Shown: positions 40,294 through 48,593 of the stretch, piece after piece
Position numbering within the stretch: the stretch's first letter is position 1
How the letters are laid out: every line of letters starts with the position of its first letter
NCBI GenBank assembly: GCA_028281445.1
Contig: JANQJW010000007.1
Location: 28,694 to 92,693 of the forward strand
Reading direction: 5' to 3'
DNA from: Planctomycetota bacterium
GTDB taxonomy: Bacteria > Planctomycetota > PLA2 > JAEUHO01
DNA length: 64,000 nt
Translations under genes and position numbers: made by a program
The notes under the pieces: generated by a model
Seen by the model: only the letters and a program-made list of their open reading frames with translations
The model's database searches: none
What the model was told of the DNA's origin: nothing

Positions 40294-40995
40294 TCAGAGT
40301 TGCGGCCCGACGCGCCAGGGCGCTGCGTTCTTCATGATGCGCAGCACCAGCTTGCGCACCGGACCGATCAGGGGCAGACCGGCCATCTTGATCAGGCGCG
40401 AGAGCAGGTCGGCGCTGTCGTCGATCAACTGCCGTGTGCGCTCGCGCCCCTCCGTGCGGTCGTAGACGGAGTAGAGAACGATGCCCTCGCTGCACAGCCA
40501 CAGCATCTCCGGCAGCTCTTTGCGCAGGTCCTTGTGGATCCGCTCGCGTGCGCCCTCGACGACCTCCTCCCACAGCGCGATCGCTTCCGTCCGCGCTTCG
40601 TAGGACTCGTTGCTGAACGGATTCAGCGGGCTCTCGGGGTCGATCCCCTGGCGCGCGATGGCCGGCGAGAAGCGGTGATACGGCTCGAGCGTGTCCATCT
40701 TCGTCTGGAGCACGCCGGCGATGCGCCGTCGCAGCGTCTTCTCCTTCTCGAGCAGCTCCCGCGCTGCGTCCGCGTGCTCTTTGACGAGGCGCATGTAGTA
40801 CGCCTGTACCAGGTGCTCCTTGGAGGGGAAGTAGTAGTACGCGCTGCCCACGCTCACGCCGGCCGACTCGGCGATCGCGCGCATCGTGGTCTCCTCGTAG
40901 CCGTCCTTGCTGAACAGCTCGAGCGCGGTGGTGAGGATGTTCTCCTTCGTGCGCTCGCCCTTGCGGGTGCGGCTGAGTGAGTCTCTGGGCGACAT
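40294..40995 (-). CDS. TetR-family transcriptional regulator
   Basis: A 233-residue regulator. The N-terminal helix-turn-helix domain is typical (TKENILTTALELFSKDGYEETTMRAIAESAGVSVGSAYYYFPSKEHLV). The C-terminal all-helical ligand domain has no specific signature that I recognise. ATG 40995 (MSPRDSLSRTRKGERTK) is chosen over upstream in-frame sequence. It is the last of four minus-strand genes with 1-13 nt spacing, and two matching palindromes lie upstream of the operon (42073-42135), so it probably represses its own operon and the divergent one. The ligand might be a lipid or hydrophobic compound given the membrane proteins, but that is speculation. Confidence 0.88.
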   Translation of the reverse strand: MSPRDSLSRTRKGERTKENILTTALELFSKDGYEETTMRAIAESAGVSVGSAYYYFPSKEHLVQAYYMRLVKEHADAARELLEKEKTLRRRIAGVLQTKMDTLEPYHRFSPAIARQGIDPESPLNPFSNESYEARTEAIALWEEVVEGARERIHKDLRKELPEMLWLCSEGIVLYSVYDRTEGRERTRQLIDDSADLLSRLIKMAGLPLIGPVRKLVLRIMKNAAPWRVGPQL

Positions 40996-41008
40996 GTAGT
41001 GCTCGTGC

Positions 41009-41329
41009 TTACGAAATCGCGGCGCGGACTGCAACAGCGAAGAACAGCAACAGAAACGGCCCGAAGAACACAAGGAGCATCGTCACAAGCCCGCGGGCCA
41101 GCGCGGTGGTCTCGCGTGCATGCGTATCGGCCTCCGCTCGCCGCGCTGCCAGCCAGCCCAGGAACAGCGCCAGGAGGAACAGGCCTCCCCAGCCGCCGGG
41201 ATGACACACCAACACGCAGAGGAGGAAGAAGCCGGCTCTGGTGAAGGCCAGTACGCCGATGCCCACCCAGAAGACGACACCGAGGAGCGTCCGAAGGGTG
41301 GCTGCGTCTCGTGCGGCGGCATCTCGCAT
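41009..41329 (-). CDS. Small membrane protein, three TM segments
   Basis: A 106-residue protein with three hydrophobic stretches (LLGVVFWVGIGVLAFTRAGFFLLCVLVC, GGLFLLALFLGWLAA, LVTMLLVFFGPFLLLFFAVAV). No family is recognised. Its ATG overlaps the stop of the upstream 104-residue protein in the sequence TGATG, so translation is coupled. It lies 13 nt before the TetR gene and belongs to the same operon. Confidence 0.65.
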   Translation of the reverse strand: MRDAAARDAATLRTLLGVVFWVGIGVLAFTRAGFFLLCVLVCHPGGWGGLFLLALFLGWLAARRAEADTHARETTALARGLVTMLLVFFGPFLLLFFAVAVRAAIS

Positions 41330-41643
41330 CACGCCCTCGCCAGCCGGTAGCACACGTCCATCGCGCGGTCGAGCGAGTCGGTCGCCGCGATGCGGAGCGC
41401 CGTCATGCGATGGTCGTAGGTGACCCAGAGCGCCATCAGCCACGCCTTCTTGCCGCAGTAGACGTTGCCGTCATCGGTGACAGCCCAGAAGGAGCTCGAC
41501 CCGCACACGTCTTGCTTCACCTGGCCGTCGATACGGTTGTTCTCGAAATCGACCGCAACACAGGTGACCTGCGTTCGAAGCCAGTTCATGACGTGCACGT
41601 GCAGCGTTCGCATGGCGTCGTAGTGGAACGTGATCTGCTTCAC
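41329..41643 (-). CDS. Small cytosolic protein of unknown function
   Basis: A 104-residue protein beginning MKQITFHYDAMRTLHVHVMNWL, followed by strands CVAVDFENNRIDGQVKQDVCGSS and WAVTDDGNVYCGKKAWLMALWV, with four cysteines. There is no signal peptide. I do not recognise it. It sits between two membrane-protein genes (one base from the upstream gene, stop-start overlap with the next), so it is likely a component of the same system. Confidence 0.62.
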   Translation of the reverse strand: MKQITFHYDAMRTLHVHVMNWLRTQVTCVAVDFENNRIDGQVKQDVCGSSSFWAVTDDGNVYCGKKAWLMALWVTYDHRMTALRIAATDSLDRAMDVCYRLARA

Positions 41644-41644
41644 G

Positions 41645-42055
41645 CTAGGTCCGCGGCGCCGTTGCAGGGCGGATACGCGTGTCCGGCTCGATGGGCGGCG
41701 AGGATTTCATCAAGGCGTTGCGCCGGCGGATGCGACTGAACACGTAGAGGTTGAAGAAGTGCATGCCGCCCAGCACGAGCATGACGAGTCCGACCTTCCA
41801 GGAGAGCAGGCGGATTGCCTCCTCGAGGTTCTGCGGGGCCGCGCCCTGTTGCAGGGCCACGCTCACGTAGCCGAGGTTGATCAGGTAGAAGCCGATGACC
41901 AGCAGGCCGTTGATCGAGTCGGCCAGCGACTCGTTTCCGTCGAAGACGTCCACGAGGAAGATGCGCCCCATGCGATGGAGCGCGCGGGCCACCCACACCG
42001 TGATGGCGATGCTGAGCGCCAGGTACATCAGATAGGTCCAGACCGTGGGTGACAT
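41645..42055 (-). CDS. Small integral-membrane protein, first gene of the TetR operon
   Basis: A 136-residue protein with about three TM segments (YLMYLALSIAITVWVARAL, INGLLVIGFYLINLGYVSVAL, VGLVMLVLGGMHFFNLYVFS) and a Pro-rich cytosolic tail. No named family is recognised. It is the promoter-proximal gene of a four-gene operon ending in a TetR regulator. It has a GAGGGAGGG ribosome-binding site, and the palindrome TTGAACGCGTTCAA lies 18-31 nt before its ATG. Confidence 0.7.
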   Translation of the reverse strand: MSPTVWTYLMYLALSIAITVWVARALHRMGRIFLVDVFDGNESLADSINGLLVIGFYLINLGYVSVALQQGAAPQNLEEAIRLLSWKVGLVMLVLGGMHFFNLYVFSRIRRRNALMKSSPPIEPDTRIRPATAPRT

Positions 42056-42072
42056 TGCGCCCTCCCTCTGAT

Positions 42073-42086
42073 TTGAACGCGTTCAA
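42073..42086. promoter_or_regulatory. TetR-type operator palindrome 1
   Basis: TTGAACGCGTTCAA is a perfect 14-bp palindrome, 18 nt before the start of the minus-strand operon that ends in a TetR gene. It is followed by GAATAGG. Its core TGAAC-gc-GTTCA matches the second site 50 bp away. Confidence 0.72.
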
Positions 42087-42123
42087 GAATAGGCCTGGGT
42101 CGCCTGCGTGGCCACTCGAAAAC

Positions 42124-42135
42124 TGAGCGTGCTCA
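42124..42135. promoter_or_regulatory. TetR-type operator palindrome 2
   Basis: TGAGC-gt-GCTCA followed by AGAATCG repeats the core and right flank of site 1 (TGAAC-gc-GTTCA, AGAATAG). Both arms changed together (AC/GT to GC/GC), which preserves symmetry. It lies nearer to the divergent plus-strand membrane gene, so one regulator may control both directions. Confidence 0.68.
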
Positions 42136-42208
42136 AGAATCGACTCGGCGCCTGTTTCCTGGGCTATCGGAGAGTTGCACCGGGGCTGTCGGCGCCCATG
42201 CTGGGGGC

Positions 42209-42718
42209 GTGCCTGCCTCCGCGAACACCCTGGCCACCACCGCGATCGTCCTCGGGGCCGTCGCGGTCGCGGCGTGCTTCTTCGACTGGGCGACGCCGCG
42301 GCGCGCGGCGGGGGAGATCCGTGCCGAGCTCGAACGGGATCTACGCGCTCCGGACCGTCAGGGCGACGTGCCGGGCCGGATCAGCCACCTGCGGGAGGCA
42401 TACGGGCAGGCGGGCATGGGCAAGCCCTTTCACGGCATCTGGGTCGCCGTGATCGCCGGCATCGCGGTGCTGGTGACCATGGTGGCGGCCTCTCTCAAGG
42501 ACGACGCGCGTGCCCGGTACGCCGAGACGACCTACCGGGTTGCCGGCGCGATCTTCGCGATCGGGATGTTCGTCGTGTTGCTCGACGCCAGCTCCGGGCT
42601 CTTCCAGCGCAAGGACCGCGCGCTCGGCCTGTGGATCGCCCTCGGTGCGTCGCTCGCGGCCGCTCTCGCGGCGACGTTTGCGAGTACACGGCTCGGCGAT
42701 GGCGAGAGCGCGGAGTAA
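42209..42718 (+). CDS. Four-TM membrane protein of unknown function
   Basis: A 169-residue protein with hydrophobic segments at about 8-26, 76-96, 109-129 and 137-157, and a charged loop between the first two (AAGEIRAELERDLRAPDRQGDV). No family is recognised. The start is GTG 42209. It precedes the LTA-synthase-like gene by 8 nt, so the two probably form an operon opposite the TetR operon, with the operator pair in the shared upstream region. Confidence 0.68.
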   Translation: MPASANTLATTAIVLGAVAVAACFFDWATPRRAAGEIRAELERDLRAPDRQGDVPGRISHLREAYGQAGMGKPFHGIWVAVIAGIAVLVTMVAASLKDDARARYAETTYRVAGAIFAIGMFVVLLDASSGLFQRKDRALGLWIALGASLAAALAATFASTRLGDGESAE

Positions 42719-42726
42719 CCAACGCC

Positions 42727-44667
42727 GTGACGAAGGCGATGAAGATCACGTTGAAGACGAGCGTGCTCCTGCTCGTCGTCTACGGGCTCTTACGCGTGGG
42801 CTTCTACCTCGCCAACCGCGCGTACTTCGAAGACGTGCCGGGCGCCGAGGTCGCGCTTGCCTTCCTGTACGGCCTTCGCTTCGACGTCGCGGGGCTGATC
42901 CTGCTGAACGCACCGGTGCTCTTCCTCTACAACCTCCCGGTGCCGCCGGTCAAGCCGCGCTGGTACCTGTGGATGGTCTTCTTCCTCTTCGCGCTGCTCA
43001 ACACGGCGGGCGCGCTCGTCAACGTCTTCGACTTCGAGTACTACGGCAGCGTGCAGCGGCGCACGATCTTCGAGCCGCTGGCGAGCCCCCGCTACATGGC
43101 CGTCAACATCGGAAGCTGGGCAAAGGAGTATCCCGCCTTGCTCGCCGGTGCCTGCGGCGGAGTCCTCGTGCTGCTGGTGCTCTTCGCCTGGTTCCTGCGA
43201 CGGCTCCAGCGACGCCATGAGGACATGCCCGGTGCCGTTCGCTCGTGGGTCTGCGGTGTCTTGGTGTACGGCCTGGCCGTGCTCGGTGCCCGTGGAGGCT
43301 GGCAAGGCGAGGTCATGCGACCGGCGGACGCCTTCGCGCACTCACCCAGCTACGCCGTCGGCAACATGACGCTCAACAGCACGTACACGGTGATCGTCGG
43401 GGCCGTGTTACCCCGCTACCCGACCGTCCGCGCCATGGACGATCGCGAGGCCTTCCGTATCGCGGCGCGCATGGTCATGGAGCCGAGCGAGCACCTGATC
43501 GACCCGCGCTATCCGTTCTTGCGCCAGCGCACGCCAGGGCAGGAGCACGTGCCCTTGAACGTCTGCGTCTTCATCCTCGAGAGCTGGACGGCGGCGGCCA
43601 TGCGGGGACCCGGTGGGCAGTCGCTCACGCCGTTCTACGACGAGCTGGCCGAGTCGGGCGCGGTGTTCACCAACTTCCTCGCCACGGGCCAGCGCTCGAA
43701 GGCCGCCGTGTCATCGATCGTCGCGTCCGTGCCGGACCTCTTCAACCGGCCGGTCATCGGGAGCGCGGCCGAGCTGACGCGTTTCCGCGGCCTCGGCGAC
43801 ATCCTCGATCCCCTCGGCTACGAGGTCAGCTTCCACTTCGGTGCATCGCGCGGCATCGAGGGGTTCGATGGATTCACAGGAATGGTCGGGTTCGACCGCT
43901 ACTACGGGCGTGAGGACTTCCGGGGGGAGGAGAACGAGAACACCTCGGACGGCACCTGGGGGATCTACGACGAGCACTGGTACATGGATGCGGCGCGCCG
44001 CATGGACGACCGCAAGGGACCGTTCGCCGCGGTCGTGTTCGGACTCGCACCGCACGACCCGTACCGGCTGCCACCCGACCGGGAGGCGCTCATCGGGACG
44101 ATCGACGACGAGACGCCGTACCAGCGGATGCTGCGGTACTCGGACTACGCGCTTCGGCGCTTCTTCGACTATGCGCGCACGCGCCCCTGGTTCAACAACA
44201 CCGTCTTCCTCGTCACGGGCGACCACACGCGGTTCTCACCGCCCGACAGCTTCTATGAGTCGTTCCACGTGCCCTTCCTCATCTACGCGCCCGGGCGCGT
44301 CTTGCCGATGGTGCGGGACGACCTCGCGTCGCATGTCGACATCCTGCCGACGATCCTCGATCTGCTGCGCGTGCGGACGCGCCACGCTTCGGTCGGCCGC
44401 TCGGTCTTCTTCCAGGAAGAGACCCGCTACTGCGTCGTCCAGCGCGGGCGCCGGTACGTGATCTTCGACGACGACTTCGCGTTCATGCACGACTTGCGCA
44501 GTCCGCTCGGGCTCTTCGACTACCGGCAGGACCTGAAGTTCCGCCGCGACCTCACGGAGCAGAAGCCGGAGATCGCGCGCGAGCTCGAACGCAAGCTGCT
44601 TGCATACGTCCAGGCAGTCTCGACCGCCGTAGCCGAGGACCGCATCTGGCCGCCCGACGCTCGCTGA
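42727..44667 (+). CDS. LTA-synthase/sulfatase-superfamily membrane phosphotransferase
   Basis: A 646-residue protein with five N-terminal TM segments and a large periplasmic alkaline-phosphatase-superfamily domain, the plan of LtaS, OpgB and related polyglycerol-phosphate transferases. Metal and catalytic landmarks: Glu in VCVFILESW, the nucleophile region ATGQRSKAAVSSI where Ser follows Arg (Thr is more familiar in LtaS), D-H in VTGDHTRFS and a further HDPYR/HVPFL pair. In a diderm it may modify a glycan or lipid with a phosphoglycerol-type group. GTG 42727 is taken as start; ATG 42739 is possible. Confidence 0.83.
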   Translation: MTKAMKITLKTSVLLLVVYGLLRVGFYLANRAYFEDVPGAEVALAFLYGLRFDVAGLILLNAPVLFLYNLPVPPVKPRWYLWMVFFLFALLNTAGALVNVFDFEYYGSVQRRTIFEPLASPRYMAVNIGSWAKEYPALLAGACGGVLVLLVLFAWFLRRLQRRHEDMPGAVRSWVCGVLVYGLAVLGARGGWQGEVMRPADAFAHSPSYAVGNMTLNSTYTVIVGAVLPRYPTVRAMDDREAFRIAARMVMEPSEHLIDPRYPFLRQRTPGQEHVPLNVCVFILESWTAAAMRGPGGQSLTPFYDELAESGAVFTNFLATGQRSKAAVSSIVASVPDLFNRPVIGSAAELTRFRGLGDILDPLGYEVSFHFGASRGIEGFDGFTGMVGFDRYYGREDFRGEENENTSDGTWGIYDEHWYMDAARRMDDRKGPFAAVVFGLAPHDPYRLPPDREALIGTIDDETPYQRMLRYSDYALRRFFDYARTRPWFNNTVFLVTGDHTRFSPPDSFYESFHVPFLIYAPGRVLPMVRDDLASHVDILPTILDLLRVRTRHASVGRSVFFQEETRYCVVQRGRRYVIFDDDFAFMHDLRSPLGLFDYRQDLKFRRDLTEQKPEIARELERKLLAYVQAVSTAVAEDRIWPPDAR

Positions 44668-44895
44668 GCGCGTGTCGCAAGTCTGCTGCCTTGAATCAGG
44701 TGCTGCACGCCGGGCTGGGGGCGGTCGCGACGCTTCATCGGCCTCGCGTGGACTTGCCACGCCACGGCCTCTTCATCGCCCACTCCGCTCCCCATCCGGC
44801 GCGCCGATCACCGTCGATCGCCGAGGGAGCGGAGTCCGTTGCGACGTCAGAATCGGCGAGATTGATGCGCTGGTACTTCTGTGTCAGAACACTAG
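44668..44895. other. Intergenic region with an 11-bp inverted repeat
   Basis: There is no convincing gene. ACTCCGCTCCC (44782-44792) and GGGAGCGGAGT (44825-44835) are exact reverse complements 32 nt apart. No T-run follows, so a standard terminator is unlikely; it might act for both convergent genes or be a remnant of a mobile repeat. Confidence 0.5.
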
Positions 44896-45768
44896 CTAGA
44901 GCCGCGCCTCGATGCCGATCCCGATCCACGGGCCGAAGTCGACGTCCACGCGGTTGGTCAGGTCCGGCTGGGAGTCATTGAGGAACGTGTGCCGGTAGCC
45001 GGTCTCGAGGAACCCGGAGAAGTGGCGCGAGACGTCGTAGTGCACGCGGCCGGTGGCTTCGAGCACCGTCGTTTCACGCGGTTCGTCGAAGAACCAGTTC
45101 AAGGTCGAGGACAAACGCCCTGCGAAGCGCAGCCGCCGGCTCTCGCGCGGCCGCCAGGACCAATCGAGCAGCACATTGGGCGCCCACGCGGTGTAGGTGC
45201 GTTGCGAGCGGATGCCGTTGTTGCCGGTGATCCGGTAGAAGACGTCGATCCAGCGAGCCCCGGCACCGGGCCGCAGCTCGAGGCGATCGCACGGGGAGAG
45301 CTGGATCTCATGCAGGTAGCTGTAGTGGAACCCGACGTAGGTGAGGTACGAACCGGACTCCACGAACGTGCCGGCGGGGAACGAGTTGGCCTGCGACGTG
45401 AGATCCTGCTGGAGTATTGCGCCATCGCCCGTGTCCAGGTGCAGGCGGCTCCATTCGGCGGTGACGCCATGACGCTTCCAGAACGTCTCCAGCTTGACCC
45501 CGCCTTCCCAGCCGTAGCTCACACCCATCTCCGACAGGGTCGGACGCCGGAGCGATGTGCTGCCGAACTTCCCCCCGTCCGGTGTCTGGATGGAGCCGCT
45601 GGTTCCGCCGAGCCGCAGGTACGGCGTGGCCGCGACGTGCACCTTGCGGTCGGGGCACTCCTTTGGCGGAAGCACGTCAGCGAGCGCGGGGATGCGCGTA
45701 CCGGAGCAACCGGCAAGCATGAGCACGGCGATCGCACAGACACCGATTGCAGTCGCGTGTTCCCTCAC
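44896..45768 (-). CDS. Barrel-like outer-membrane lipoprotein
   Basis: A 290-residue protein with a lipobox (IAVLMLAGC) and a mature part of alternating amphipathic strands ending in an outer-membrane-type terminal strand (VDVDFGPWIGIGIEARL). Strands such as GVKLETFWKRHGVTAEWSRLHLD, YLTYVGFHYSYLHEIQLS and FSGFLETGYRHTFLND suggest a beta-barrel. A lipidated N terminus with barrel-like sequence is less common. The family is not recognised. It lies downstream of the moaD operon in the same direction, after a 70-nt gap. Confidence 0.68.
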   Translation of the reverse strand: MREHATAIGVCAIAVLMLAGCSGTRIPALADVLPPKECPDRKVHVAATPYLRLGGTSGSIQTPDGGKFGSTSLRRPTLSEMGVSYGWEGGVKLETFWKRHGVTAEWSRLHLDTGDGAILQQDLTSQANSFPAGTFVESGSYLTYVGFHYSYLHEIQLSPCDRLELRPGAGARWIDVFYRITGNNGIRSQRTYTAWAPNVLLDWSWRPRESRRLRFAGRLSSTLNWFFDEPRETTVLEATGRVHYDVSRHFSGFLETGYRHTFLNDSQPDLTNRVDVDFGPWIGIGIEARL

Positions 45769-45838
45769 GCGCGCAAGCTAGCAAGTCGCTCCCTGCGCTC
45801 CAACGGGCGAGAGCGCGGAGCAGCGCAGCTTTCGCCGA

Positions 45839-46099
45839 TCAGCCGCCTGCCAGGGCGCTCACGATCACGATTGCGTCACCGTCTTTCAGTGACGTTTCAG
45901 GATCATCCACGAACCGCCGGCCGTTGATACTTGCCCGCCAGTGCCGCGCGAGCCGTCCGCTCTCGATCACGCGTGGTTCCAGCGCGGGGTACTTTCGTGC
46001 AAGCGCGGTCAACGCGCCGCCCAGCGTCGCGGCGTCCACCTCGGTTTCCGCGACGCCTGCGATCACACGTGCGCCCTCGTAGAGCTCGACCCGGATCAC
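45839..46099 (-). CDS. moaD: MoaD/ThiS-family sulfur carrier
   Basis: An 86-residue ubiquitin-fold protein ending in the diglycine SALAGG, which is thiocarboxylated to donate sulfur to precursor Z in molybdopterin synthesis. Strands MIRVELYEGARVIAG and NGRRFVDDPETSLKDGDAIVIVSA fit MoaD. ThiS is an alternative, but the gene is translationally coupled (four-base overlap) to mobA and follows moeA, so MoaD is preferred. MoaE, MoaA and MoaC are not in the window. Confidence 0.88.
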   Translation of the reverse strand: MIRVELYEGARVIAGVAETEVDAATLGGALTALARKYPALEPRVIESGRLARHWRASINGRRFVDDPETSLKDGDAIVIVSALAGG

Positions 46100-46698
46100 G
46101 ACGTCCCCTTCGCCAGACGCGCCAACGCGTCGCCGTAGGCCTCCGGCGTGTTGAGGTTCGCCAGCGTTAGCAGGTCGGGATCCACAGCGCGCAGGTCCTC
46201 CTCGTCGACGTACACCGTGTCGAGTTCGGCGAACAGGTCGATCGGACGCCGCTTGCCCAGGAAGAAGAGTTGCGCGAGCGTTTCACGAACGTCGCGCCGG
46301 TAGACGGAGGCGAGCGGGTGCCGGTAGCCCTCCGCGCGCGAGACGGCGATGTCGTGCCCCGCAAGCCGCTCGAACAGGAGCTCCACGACCGCGGGCTCGA
46401 GAAACGGCACGTCGCACCCGGTCACGTACACGGCGTCCGCGGTGGTCGCGGCCAGGCCCGGGCCGAGGCCGCCGAGCGGCCCCTGGCCTTCGACCTCGTC
46501 GTGCACGATGCGCACGCTCTCGGGTAGGAGCGGCATCGTCTGTCCCGCGCGGCCGACGACAACGATCTCATCGACGAGCGGCGCAAGCAGGCGAACGACG
46601 CGCTGCAGCATGACCTCGTCGCCGAACGGCAGCGTGGCCTTGTCGCGCCCCATGCGCGTGCTGCGTCCGCCGCAAAGCACGATCGTGCCGCGCTTCAC
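46096..46698 (-). CDS. mobA: Molybdenum cofactor guanylyltransferase
   Basis: MobA links GMP to Mo/W-molybdopterin, forming the (bis-)MGD cofactor used by enzymes such as the FDH encoded here. The 200-residue protein has the signature VLCGGRSTRMGRDKATLPFG near the N terminus, IVHDEVEGQGPLGGL and TGCDVPFLEP for Mg/GTP binding. The start is GTG 46698, which overlaps the moeA stop by four bases (GTGA); the reading continues upstream only over moeA. It then overlaps moaD by four bases. Confidence 0.92.
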   Translation of the reverse strand: MKRGTIVLCGGRSTRMGRDKATLPFGDEVMLQRVVRLLAPLVDEIVVVGRAGQTMPLLPESVRIVHDEVEGQGPLGGLGPGLAATTADAVYVTGCDVPFLEPAVVELLFERLAGHDIAVSRAEGYRHPLASVYRRDVRETLAQLFFLGKRRPIDLFAELDTVYVDEEDLRAVDPDLLTLANLNTPEAYGDALARLAKGTS

Positions 46699-48593
46699 AG
46701 GACGAAACCCGCCTGCTTCAACGCGGTGCGCACCTCGGGCTTGGCGAGCACCTCGCGGAAGGCGCGCACCGCCGGCTTCTCCCACGCATCGATGCGCACG
46801 AGGAAGTCATAGTGCTCTTCGCGCCACGGCCGCCATCCCAGGCCGGCGCCGTGTGCGGCCTGCTCGAGGCAGATGCCGTAGTCCGCGCGATGCTGGGCGA
46901 TCGCAGCGGCTACCGCGGTGTGCGAGCGGTACGCGCTCGACCAACCGGGGGGCTTGGCGAGCCCGTCGACGAGCGCGTTGACGATGACACGCGTGCCGCT
47001 GGCCGGGTTGCGGTTGGCGAAGCGCAGGTCAGCCTGCCTGACGACATCCTTCAACCCGGAGTTCACGTCTTCGCCGGCGAAGTGCGCCTCGTGCTCGGTT
47101 CGGTACGCCGGTCCTTGCCGGCGCTGGTAGCCGTCCAGCTTCCGGGCGCCGTCGGGGGGCGCGTTCCACTCATGCGACGCCGGATCCAGGAGGTGCACGG
47201 GCGCGATGTCGCACGCCCCGTCCTCGAGCGCGTGCAGACCACCCAAGGATCCTGTCGTGATCACCTTGACGTTCATCGACGCCGGCATCGCCGCGAGCAC
47301 GATGTCCAGGCCCGTGCAGTGGCTGCCCACGAGCACCAGATCCGCCGGGGCGAGCTCGCGCCCGAGCAGCGTCACGTCGACCGCCTCGCCGGCGTCTACG
47401 TACTCGACGTTGGAGGGGATCTCGAAGAAGCCGTCGGCGCGCGCGAACGTCGTGACGGAACCGGAGCCCCTGCCCATGGGATAGGCGACCCAGGCGTCAT
47501 GCGCGCGCACGAGGCTGACGAGCGTGAACTCACGTCGCCCGCGATCCGACGTGATGCGGCGCGGTACGCGTGCCGGCAGGGTGGTTCGTTCGTCGTCCCG
47601 GCGTCCCATGAGTCGCCGCAACACGGGTGCGATGAACGCATGGAACGTGAAGATCGCCGACGTGGGAAAGCCCGGCAGCACGGCGACCGGCTTGCGGTCC
47701 CATGCGGACAGGCACAGTGGCTTGCCGGGCTTGAGCGCCACGCCGTGCACGACGGGCGGTGCCATCTCGGCGAGCACGCGATAGGAGAGGTCGCCGCCAC
47801 CCTTGCTCGTGCCGCCCGAGAGCAGCGTCACGTCGAACCCCGCGCGCGCGCGTTCGAGGAACGTACGCAACGCGCCCTCTTCGTCGGGCGCGATGCCCAG
47901 CACCTCGGCGTCCGCACCCAGCTCGCGGACGGCGTCCGCGATCAGGGTCGCGTTCGCGTCGTGGACCTGCCCGACGGCGAGTGAAGTGCCCGGCGGCACG
48001 ATTTCGTCACCCGTCGAGATGATCGCCACGCGTACGCGACCCACGCACGGCACCGCTGCGATGCCGCACGCCGCCAGCGTGCCCGTCTCGCGCGCCGACA
48101 GCGGGGTCCCGCGACGAAGTACGGTCTCCTCGCGTGCGACGTCACTGCCCGCGGCACTGATGCGCCCTCCCGCGGCGACCGGCTTGAAGACCAGCACGCG
48201 ATCCCCCGCGACTTCGGTGTCTTCCACCATGACGACCGCGTCGGCGCCGCGCGGGATCACGCCGCCTGTTGCGATGGCACGCGTGCCGCCCGTCTCGACC
48301 TCGCCCTCCGGCGCGTGCCCGGCGTCGATGGCCGCGCCCGCGAGGCGCAGCGTCGCGGGCTCCCGCTCGGATGCACCGGCCGTATCCGCGGCGCGCACTG
48401 CGAATCCATCGACGTTGGAGCGGTCGAACGCGGGCACATCACTCGGCGCGCGCACGTCGTCGGCAAGCACGCGCCCGTGCGCGACTGCGAGCGCGACCTC
48501 TTCGGTGGGCATCGGTGCGAGGGCCAGCGCGTCGTGCCACAGGCGGTGCGCCTCGGCCACCGGGGTGACGTCGAGGAATTGCTCCTGCTTCAT
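46695..48593 (-). CDS. moeA: MoeA fused to a periplasmic-binding-like domain
   Basis: A 632-residue fusion. Residues 1-400 or so are MoeA, which inserts the metal into adenylylated molybdopterin: PAFDRSNVDGFAVRAADT, GGVIPRGADAVVMVED, ISTGDEIVPPG, TLLSGGTSKGGGDL and GKPLCLSAWDRKPVAVLPGFPTSA. The last 215 residues are a PBP-like (ModA/LysR-substrate-domain-like) module: VLVGSHCTGLDIVLAAM, TGSLGGLHALEDGACDIAPVHLLD and NPASGTRVIVNALVD. Such fusions are known in archaea and some bacteria and may bind the oxyanion or sense the cofactor. The gene overlaps both neighbours by four bases. Confidence 0.92.
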   Translation of the reverse strand: MKQEQFLDVTPVAEAHRLWHDALALAPMPTEEVALAVAHGRVLADDVRAPSDVPAFDRSNVDGFAVRAADTAGASEREPATLRLAGAAIDAGHAPEGEVETGGTRAIATGGVIPRGADAVVMVEDTEVAGDRVLVFKPVAAGGRISAAGSDVAREETVLRRGTPLSARETGTLAACGIAAVPCVGRVRVAIISTGDEIVPPGTSLAVGQVHDANATLIADAVRELGADAEVLGIAPDEEGALRTFLERARAGFDVTLLSGGTSKGGGDLSYRVLAEMAPPVVHGVALKPGKPLCLSAWDRKPVAVLPGFPTSAIFTFHAFIAPVLRRLMGRRDDERTTLPARVPRRITSDRGRREFTLVSLVRAHDAWVAYPMGRGSGSVTTFARADGFFEIPSNVEYVDAGEAVDVTLLGRELAPADLVLVGSHCTGLDIVLAAMPASMNVKVITTGSLGGLHALEDGACDIAPVHLLDPASHEWNAPPDGARKLDGYQRRQGPAYRTEHEAHFAGEDVNSGLKDVVRQADLRFANRNPASGTRVIVNALVDGLAKPPGWSSAYRSHTAVAAAIAQHRADYGICLEQAAHGAGLGWRPWREEHYDFLVRIDAWEKPAVRAFREVLAKPEVRTALKQAGFVL

